From Microcaldota archaeon (lineage in GTDB: Archaea; Micrarchaeota; Micrarchaeia; Micrarchaeales; CABMGC01), in the NCBI GenBank assembly GCA_030040335.1, contig JASHTX010000085.1, positions 1 through 11,250 on the forward strand: DNA of 11,250 nucleotides. Reading direction: 5' to 3'. A program made the position numbers and the translations under genes. How positions within the stretch are numbered: position 1 is the first letter of the stretch; each line of letters starts with the position of its first letter. The notes beneath the pieces were generated by a model, which saw only the letters and a list, made by a program, of their open reading frames with translations, was not told where the DNA came from and did not search any database. Positions 7,469-11,250 of this stretch are shown one piece after another.

Positions 7469-8015
7469 TTTTCTTCTGCAGCTTTATGAAACCAGCGAAC
7501 AGGTTTTCGGGTTTCGGCGGGCATCCCACAACATAAACGTCCACAGGCAGAACCTGATCAATTCCCTTGACTATGTTATAGCTCTCCCACCACGGACCTC
7601 CGCACGTCGCGCATTCCCCGAAGGCAATGACGTATCGCGGCCTCAGCATCTGTTCGTAAAGCCTCTTTATCTCAGGAACCATGGATTTCGTGACCCAGCC
7701 CGCAACGACCATGACGTCTGTCTGCCTTGGTGTTCCCCTGAAGAACAGGTAGCCTTTTCTTTCAGCATCCATCCTCCCAGCCCCGAAGTCCATCAATTCT
7801 ATGGCACAGCATGAAAGCCCGAACTGCATGGGCCAAAGCGAGTTGAGGCGGGACCAATTTATCAGGCCTTTGGACATGGCCTTTGTTACCTGTGATAGCT
7901 TTGCGAACATGACGTTGGGTTTGACCTCATACTTTTTCATCGAGTCGAGCACCAGCTTGCTCATCTCCTTCTCAGCATTCATGAATTGCTCTTTTGTGTA
8001 CGGCGTCTCGTCCAT
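7446..8015 (-). CDS. nuoB: NADH-quinone oxidoreductase-type subunit B, cluster N2 carrier
   Basis: 189 residues from the ATG at 8015. NuoB carries cluster N2, the [4Fe-4S] centre that reduces quinone. The tandem cysteines are C69-C70 in FGLSCCAIELMDFGAGRMD, and the other ligands match C135 in FGECATCGG and C165 in VVGCPPKPE; C138 is an additional cysteine. The segment RGTPRQTDVMVVAGWVTK is highly characteristic. The N-terminal 45 residues are a charged, family-specific extension. A TTG at 8039 would add eight residues, but it lies inside the upstream 46-residue ORF whose stop is only 4 nt before this ATG, so the ATG is preferred. Confidence 0.96.
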   Translation of the reverse strand: MDETPYTKEQFMNAEKEMSKLVLDSMKKYEVKPNVMFAKLSQVTKAMSKGLINWSRLNSLWPMQFGLSCCAIELMDFGAGRMDAERKGYLFFRGTPRQTDVMVVAGWVTKSMVPEIKRLYEQMLRPRYVIAFGECATCGGPWWESYNIVKGIDQVLPVDVYVVGCPPKPENLFAGFIKLQKKIGGEIEG

Positions 8016-8019
8016 CTTC

Positions 8020-8160
8020 TCACTCTTCAATATCAGCAATCCTCTTGTTTCCGAAGGGATGCAGCTGCGCTATGGCGTTGCACTCCTTGCAATAGGCGCA
8101 GTTGTCCCCTACAATAAACCTTCCCTTCTCTATCTTGCATCCGCATCTTAGCACTTCCAT
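8020..8160 (-). CDS. 46-residue Cys-rich small protein between nuoA and nuoB
   Basis: The sequence begins MEVLRCGCKIEKGRF and ends RIADIEE. It has five cysteines in a CxC (6, 8) plus CxxCxxC (21, 24, 27) arrangement with a histidine at 35, which suggests a small zinc ribbon or metal-binding knuckle. I do not recognise a family. Evidence that it is translated: the ATG follows directly on the nuoA TAG stop, GGTGA sits 4 nt before it, the stop lies 4 nt before the nuoB ATG, and it fills the only sizeable gap of the operon exactly. It is therefore expected to be made together with complex I. It may be an accessory or assembly factor or an extra subunit; that role is inferred from position only. 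It is not NuoE, which is far larger and carries a thioredoxin-like [2Fe-2S] fold. Confidence 0.8.
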   Translation of the reverse strand: MEVLRCGCKIEKGRFIVGDNCAYCKECNAIAQLHPFGNKRIADIEE

Positions 8161-8844
8161 CTACTCACCCTTGTTCTTTGCCATCATCAGCATAAAAATC
8201 TCGAAAATCAGGCCGAAAACGAGCAGGCTGGCTATGTAAATGCCGCTAGATGCCTGACCGACCCTGGAGAATGTCGACCACAGGATAACGATCACTCCCA
8301 ACACTTCAAAAGCCAGGAACATTGTGAAGTAGTGCAGGTATTCGTGCATTATCTCGACCCTCTGGCCCGTGCTTTCTTCGGCGCTCTCATAGGGGCTTCG
8401 CTGAACTTCATTGTTCCCCGGACTCTTTCTGACCATTCTGGAGAAGAGCAGCATCGAGAGCGGTATGAACAGGGCTATCAGCCCGAAGATTGTTAATTGC
8501 AGGTAAGAACTGCTTTTGCCCCCGCTTGCACCCGCGACCGTTGCATTTTGAAGGATTGTGGTGGTTGTGCTGCTGGATGAACTTACGGTTGTGTTTAGAG
8601 AAGAGGTCGAAGCAACCGAGGAAGAGCTGCTTGATGATACCGAAGTTGTGGTATTCAGTGATGAGGTTGACGATGAGGAGCTTGAGGAGTTTGTAGCGTT
8701 TACAAGCAGCGTTGACGTGGGAGAAACGGTAGTTCCAACCGTGGTATTTGTTGTATTCGCTGAAGGAAGCGATGGCGGAGGTTGCGCGTACAGCATGCCG
8801 AATAGGAGTAAGACAAAACAGAGTTTTACGATGCCGTTAGCCAT
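8161..8844 (-). CDS. nuoA: NADH-quinone oxidoreductase-type subunit A with signal peptide and Ser/Thr-rich N-terminal extension
   Basis: 227 residues from the ATG at 8844. Residues 113-227 are a recognisable NuoA/ND3: three membrane helices (about 115-136, 168-190, 201-222) and the quinone-side loop motif SPYESAEESTG (150-160), normally PYECG..P.G; the loop cysteine is Ser. The usual FDVE in TM2 reads AFEV. Before this lies an unusual extension: a signal peptide (1-20, hydrophobic core VKLCFVLLLFGMLYA, likely cut before QPPP) and a low-complexity segment (about 22-109) made mostly of Ser, Thr and Asn with seven N-x-S/T sequons (N30, 33, 49, 52, 64, 84, 100). Known NuoA topology puts the N-terminus outside, which agrees with a secreted extension. 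Start: an in-frame TTG at 8865 is less likely because a TATA element lies about 27 nt before the ATG, which suggests a leaderless mRNA. Confidence 0.88.
   Translation of the reverse strand: MANGIVKLCFVLLLFGMLYAQPPPSLPSANTTNTTVGTTVSPTSTLLVNATNSSSSSSSTSSLNTTTSVSSSSSSSVASTSSLNTTVSSSSSTTTTILQNATVAGASGGKSSSYLQLTIFGLIALFIPLSMLLFSRMVRKSPGNNEVQRSPYESAEESTGQRVEIMHEYLHYFTMFLAFEVLGVIVILWSTFSRVGQASSGIYIASLLVFGLIFEIFMLMMAKNKGE
8164..8172 (-). promoter_or_regulatory. Ribosome binding site of the 46-residue ORF
   Basis: The minus strand reads AAGGGTGAG, then TAG (nuoA stop), then the ATG of the small ORF. GGTGA is complementary to the archaeal 16S 3' end and lies 4 nt before the start. The same GGTGA with the same spacing precedes nuoI (4996-5000). 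This site is the main reason for regarding the small ORF as translated. Confidence 0.65.
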
Positions 8845-8865
8845 CGGGTAATCAATAGATGTCAA

Positions 8866-8879
8866 CGTTAATATCTTTT
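8866..8879. promoter_or_regulatory. Shared bidirectional TATA element between nuoA and the divergent 88-residue gene
   Basis: The AT-rich core TTAATAT (8868-8874) is nearly symmetric: read on the minus strand it gives AAAAGATATTAACG. Its centre lies about 27 nt from the nuoA ATG (8844) and about 25 nt from the GTG at 8897 on the plus strand. Archaeal transcription usually begins about 25 nt from the TATA centre, so both mRNAs would be leaderless or nearly so. With only 52 nt between the starts, one element or two overlapping ones must serve both genes. No operator-like inverted repeat is evident. Confidence 0.5.
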
Positions 8880-8896
8880 GCTTGCCAATTTCAGGC

Positions 8897-9163
8897 GTGA
8901 AACTGTCAGAAAAGGCGCAGGAAGTCTTGAAGCGCGGAGAGATAAAACTGCGAGTCTATAGGAGCGGCATGTACCAGTGGATTACCTTCAGAGCCAAGGT
9001 TGTGACACTTGGCAACATCACATACAACGAACTTCATACAGAGAGGATGATAGAGCTTACCGAGCTGACAAAAATAGCAAACGAGGTAGGCTTGCCTATC
9101 GAGGCACCGAACGGCAGGGCGTTTCCGACAGGCACAAGCTCACAAGATTTTAAGAACGAGTGA
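8897..9163 (+). CDS. Unrecognised 88-residue protein, divergent from nuoA
   Basis: I do not recognise the family. The protein has a mixed, globular composition with no cysteine, no membrane segment and no signal peptide. Prediction by eye: an N-terminal helix (KLSEKAQEVLKRGE), beta strands (IKLRVYRSGMYQWITFRAKVVTL), a helix (ERMIELTELTKIANEVG) and a flexible C-terminus rich in Gly, Ser and Thr. The start is taken as GTG at 8897, which lies about 25 nt after the shared TATA element; a TTG at 8882 would add five residues. Codon use is like that of its neighbours. It ends directly at the stop of the convergent zinc-ribbon gene with no spacer. Its position opposite nuoA does not by itself reveal a function. 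Confidence 0.72.
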   Translation: MKLSEKAQEVLKRGEIKLRVYRSGMYQWITFRAKVVTLGNITYNELHTERMIELTELTKIANEVGLPIEAPNGRAFPTGTSSQDFKNE

Positions 9164-9319
9164 CTATTTTACTCCCAGCATTCGGCCTCTGCGGCATGCA
9201 GAACAAAGCCCTGACCTGCTGTCAAAGTCTATGTCGCATGTCAGCCTGCCGCAGTTCCTGCAGGTGTGAGTGCCAAGCTTTATCCCGCAAACGTGGCACA
9301 TTCCTGACAAGTTGCTCAT
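9164..9319 (-). CDS. 51-residue zinc-ribbon protein downstream of priL
   Basis: The protein starts MSNLSGMCHVCGIKLG and ends RRGRMLGVK. It has seven cysteines: CxxC at 8/11, CxxC at 20/23, C28, and CxxC at 39/42, with H9 and H18 nearby. This GxHTCxxCGRLTC...GLCxxC pattern resembles the small HIT-type or treble-clef zinc fingers found as stand-alone proteins in many archaea; it could bind two zinc ions and contact nucleic acid or protein. The ATG is 4 nt after the priL stop, with GAGTGAT just before it, so it is probably cotranslated with priL. Its TAG abuts the TGA of the convergent gene with no base between. The function is unknown; the operon suggests a link to replication. Confidence 0.78.
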   Translation of the reverse strand: MSNLSGMCHVCGIKLGTHTCRNCGRLTCDIDFDSRSGLCSACRRGRMLGVK

Positions 9320-9323
9320 CAAA

Positions 9324-10250
9324 TCACTCAAATTCTGCAATTCCGGAAAGCAGCTCTCTGGCTTTGATCAGGGAAAGAGGTCGTAGACCCTTGTTCCTTG
9401 CGTATTTGCACTGATACTTTATATACGAGTCATTTATTTTCGTGTTCGGGTTGATCTGCTTGCACCTTTCAATGTACGCGATTATGACCTTCGCCGCACT
9501 TTCCTCATCCATCTTCTTCACATTAACCAAATACGGGGCTAGTATTATGTTGACAGTCCTGTGCCTTACATCAGGTATCGGAGTCTGAAGAAGTTTCTCA
9601 ATCCAGGCATATGTGCCCTTCGCCGCGCCCATCGTGACCTTCTGCTCCTGAGGCCTGATGCCCTTGGCCGACTCCATTATATCCCTGGGGAGATTGCGCT
9701 TGTCGATCGGCAGCTTGCTTCCTATTTCCTTCTCTATTGCATGGCCTACGAGCTTCAGCAGCCTCTGCTGATCAATGTAAACCACCCCCTTCCTGAGTTT
9801 CTGGTTGACAAGCTTCAGCTCTGTCTCGCCGCCCGGCACAGAAACGAATTTCTCAAATGTTACTGCAAACTCGCCATCCTCCTTTCGTACTCCGAGCTGC
9901 AGCTCATTCGCAACTTTAAGCAGATTATCGGTGGTGTCGCGCGATAATATCTCTGAAGCTGTCTTGGCTTCAGCTGCTGCGAACTGCCTTATCGCGTACA
10001 TATCAGCAAGCGCGCTGACAAGCATCCTGGCATAGACGTAACCCATTATGTAGCCATACTTTAGCTCGTTCAGCCCCTTCACGCTCGCATACGCCACTCT
10101 TCCCTCCTTCAAGGCGCCCTTCAGCCGCGAGACTCCTTCCTGCAGCTGCTGCTGGTTTATGGAACTCGCGTGAAGCGATGCAACAACCTCCTTTGCCTCC
10201 TGAGAAAATGGGTACTTGTAGGCAAAATCAAGCTTTGAATCTGCGCTCAT
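9324..10250 (-). CDS. priL: DNA primase large subunit, PriL type, apparently lacking the Fe-S domain
   Basis: 308 residues from the ATG at 10250. PriL partners the catalytic PriS subunit to make RNA or DNA primers at the replication fork. The N-terminal domain carries family features: KLDFAYKYPFSQEAKEVV at the start and YARMLVSALADMYAIRQF followed by AAAEAKTASEIL (73-102). The C-terminal part (about 205-295) reads PDVRHRTVNIILAPYLVNV, then MDEESAAKVIIAYIERC and PLSL, and resembles the PriX/PriL C-terminal fold. Only two cysteines occur (C263, C281), so the four-Cys [4Fe-4S] site of standard PriL is not there. Sulfolobus PriX, a relative of that domain without iron-sulfur, is the closest comparison I know. 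Start: the ATG at 10265 would add five residues, but a TATA box lies 25 nt before 10250. Confidence 0.85.
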   Translation of the reverse strand: MSADSKLDFAYKYPFSQEAKEVVASLHASSINQQQLQEGVSRLKGALKEGRVAYASVKGLNELKYGYIMGYVYARMLVSALADMYAIRQFAAAEAKTASEILSRDTTDNLLKVANELQLGVRKEDGEFAVTFEKFVSVPGGETELKLVNQKLRKGVVYIDQQRLLKLVGHAIEKEIGSKLPIDKRNLPRDIMESAKGIRPQEQKVTMGAAKGTYAWIEKLLQTPIPDVRHRTVNIILAPYLVNVKKMDEESAAKVIIAYIERCKQINPNTKINDSYIKYQCKYARNKGLRPLSLIKARELLSGIAEFE

Positions 10251-10270
10251 AGCTAAATATTGCATCCAAG

Positions 10271-10280
10271 ATTTATAATC
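10271..10280 (-). promoter_or_regulatory. TATA box of priL
   Basis: The minus strand reads GATTATAAAT in the short gap after the PCNA stop. Its centre lies about 25 nt before the ATG at 10250 and only about 10 nt before the ATG at 10265. This fits a leaderless priL transcript starting at 10250 and lets the primase be expressed independently of PCNA, although read-through from PCNA is also likely. Confidence 0.55.
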
Positions 10281-10282
10281 AG

Positions 10283-11026
10283 CTACTCTTCGACATAGGG
10301 CGCCAAATAGTAGGTTACCGCGGCATCCCCTATGTTGTAAGAAAGTTTCAGCGGCTGGTCTGATTTTATACCCAACCTTATGCTGTTGCCCATCGGGCTA
10401 GAGCGCACCATGTTCTCCAGGAACTCCAGGTTGAAGACCGCCTCTGCTTCCTTGCTTACATCAATCTTCTTTATGCCCGTGCCGTCGACCTGGTTCATCT
10501 CTTCCAGATCTCCGGAATCGCCCTTCGCGCTTATCGTGAAATTGTTCTTCGCTGTCTTGAACGCTATATAGGATGATATCAGTGCCGCATCCTTCAATGC
10601 CCTCTTCAAGTGTTCCCCATCCACTTCTACGCTGGCGTCAAAGTCCACCTTCGGTTCCTTGTCTTCCTTCTTCCTCACGTCTATGAGGTGCAGCCTGTAC
10701 CTCCGCCTGCTCTTCGGGCCCACGAACTCAAGCGAAAGCTTGCTATCAACGTCCTTCAGGACCAAAGCCTCGTCGTCCCTGGTCGTGGACATTATCTTGC
10801 TCAGGTTGTCTATGTTCAGGCCAACGTCAGCGCTCTTCTCTAGTTCGAACTTCGAGAATGCCTTGCTCGGCATGGAGAATGAGATCATGCTTATGCCTGA
10901 CGGGTCCATCGCCTTAAGGCTTACCCCGTCTTTGTTTATAGCGAATATGCCTTCGTCAACCAGACTCACTATTGCTTCCACGCAGTCTCTCCAATACTTT
11001 GCATTGTCCAGTTTCAGCTCGAACAC
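10283..11026 (-). CDS. pcn: PCNA, DNA polymerase sliding clamp
   Basis: 247 residues, the usual size for PCNA. The ring-shaped clamp encircles DNA and tethers polymerase, FEN1, ligase and other clients. The N-terminus FELKLDNAKYWRDCVEAIVSLVDEG and the segment DGVSLKAMDPSGISMISF (34-51) match the first clamp fold. The interdomain connecting loop falls near LIDVRKKEDKEPKVDF (about 114-129), and the C-terminus ends YYLAPYVEE, the region used for PIP-box partners. A single PCNA-type chain of this kind normally forms a homotrimer; whether other PCNA genes exist cannot be seen. The start is GTG at 11026, supported by the family N-terminus and a GGGGG site 5 nt before it. The priL and zinc-ribbon genes follow on the same strand. 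Confidence 0.97.
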   Translation of the reverse strand: MFELKLDNAKYWRDCVEAIVSLVDEGIFAINKDGVSLKAMDPSGISMISFSMPSKAFSKFELEKSADVGLNIDNLSKIMSTTRDDEALVLKDVDSKLSLEFVGPKSRRRYRLHLIDVRKKEDKEPKVDFDASVEVDGEHLKRALKDAALISSYIAFKTAKNNFTISAKGDSGDLEEMNQVDGTGIKKIDVSKEAEAVFNLEFLENMVRSSPMGNSIRLGIKSDQPLKLSYNIGDAAVTYYLAPYVEE

Positions 11027-11060
11027 AAAAGCCCCCTTCTAGACTATTGCTATGGATAAT

Positions 11061-11070
11061 AATATATAAG
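11061..11070 (-). promoter_or_regulatory. TATA box of the PCNA gene
   Basis: The minus strand reads CTTATATATT, a strong archaeal TATA box. Initiation about 25 nt on would fall near 11041, leaving a leader of about 14 nt that contains AGAAGGGGGC (11031-11040) as the ribosome binding site. PCNA would therefore be leadered, unlike the neighbouring priL and the divergent gene at 11143. Confidence 0.65.
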
Positions 11071-11113
11071 CTATCGTCTTGGCTCGCCCAGGAGAAAGAC
11101 CCGAGCTGAAGCG

Positions 11114-11121
11114 CTTAAATT
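11114..11121 (+). promoter_or_regulatory. TATA-like element of the gene starting at 11143
   Basis: CTTAAATT, preceded by the purine-rich GAAGCG that could serve as a BRE, is centred about 25 nt before the ATG at 11143. No Shine-Dalgarno site is visible before that ATG, so the mRNA is probably leaderless. The 116-nt gap between the PCNA start and this ATG holds these two promoters and nothing else I can identify. Confidence 0.5.
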
Positions 11122-11142
11122 CTTATCCTGACACAAAGAACG

Positions 11143-11250
11143 CATGGCATCGATGCTTGACCCTTTTTTCGAAAAACCTGGGAAGCCTCTCTCAAATTCT
11201 GAGAGGAAGAAGTACACTGTGATCTTTGCAGCAGTCTTCATAGCGATATT
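11143..11250 (+). CDS. N-terminus of a probable membrane protein (runs off window)
   Basis: The first 36 residues are visible. They begin MASMLDPFFEKPGKPLSNSERKK in their cytoplasmic part, then enter a hydrophobic segment (YTVIFAAVFIAI) that continues past the window edge. Lys and Arg before the hydrophobic segment suggest an N-in membrane helix or signal anchor. The family is not recognisable from so little. The ATG at 11143 is preferred over the in-frame ATG at 11152 because the TATA-like element at 11114-11121 is 25 nt before it. The short segment CTCTCAAATTCTGAGAG (11189-11205) inside the coding region is an inverted repeat, probably by chance. Confidence 0.6.

Noticed and set aside
8040..8160. 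Region considered as part of a longer nuoB from the TTG at 8039, or as an untranslated spacer
   Set aside because: Hand translation gave a complete 46-residue ORF with its own GGTGA site and a stop 4 nt before the nuoB ATG, which explains the region better.
8558..8851. Acidic, Glu/Asp/Val-rich frame opposite the Ser/Thr segment of nuoA
   Set aside because: Its composition is simply the reverse complement of the Ser, Thr and Asn codons; the minus strand has a signal peptide, a promoter and a continuous NuoA domain.
11189..11205. Inverted repeat CTCTCAAATTCTGAGAG as a terminator or operator
   Set aside because: It lies inside the coding start of the partial membrane-protein gene, has no T-run after it, and a 6-nt stem of this kind is likely by chance.
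1..11250. CRISPR arrays, tRNA or rRNA genes, insertion sequences, signs of recent transfer
   Set aside because: Reading both strands showed no regular direct repeats, no cloverleaf in the short gaps, no transposase motif and no clear change in base composition; nearly all bases are used by coding regions.

Overview
The window comes from an archaeon. It carries a PCNA sliding clamp, an archaeo-eukaryotic primase large subunit, a CDC48-type AAA ATPase and TATA-like promoters placed about 25 nt before start codons that look leaderless. Genes are packed almost without spacers, GTG starts are common, and Shine-Dalgarno sites read GGTGA. Compactness, small proteins, a primase that seems to lack its iron-sulfur domain and a reduced complex I fit a small-genome lineage such as Micrarchaeota/ARMAN-type archaea. 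That placement is an inference; no rRNA is present to settle it.

Layout. The left edge (1-683, +) is the C-terminal part of a CDC48-like AAA ATPase. Converging on it with a 7-nt gap is one long minus-strand operon (8844 to 691) for a respiratory complex I (Nuo/Fpo type), transcribed as nuoA, a 46-residue Cys-rich ORF, nuoB, nuoC, nuoD, nuoH, nuoI, nuoJ, nuoK, nuoL, nuoN. There are no nuoE, nuoF or nuoG genes (NADH-oxidising module) and no nuoM, so the electron donor is probably not NADH bound at NuoF, and the membrane arm encoded here has two antiporter-like subunits instead of three. Both of those lack residues that are normally conserved in the proton path. NuoA carries a signal peptide and a Ser/Thr/Asn-rich segment with seven N-glycosylation sequons ahead of its three membrane helices.

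Right of the nuo promoter, a short unrecognised gene (8897-9163, +) is transcribed divergently and probably shares one AT-rich TATA element with nuoA. Its stop codon abuts the stop of a 51-residue zinc-ribbon gene (9164-9319, -) that follows the primase large subunit gene priL (9324-10250, -), which in turn follows the PCNA gene (10283-11026, -). These three minus-strand genes form a replication block; priL also has a TATA box of its own just after the PCNA stop. At the right edge, a partial gene for a membrane protein starts at 11143 (+), divergent from PCNA.

No stretch longer than about 120 nt is without a gene. I saw no tRNA, rRNA, CRISPR array, insertion sequence or riboswitch. Two small Cys-rich genes (46 and 51 residues) were found by translating the gaps by hand.
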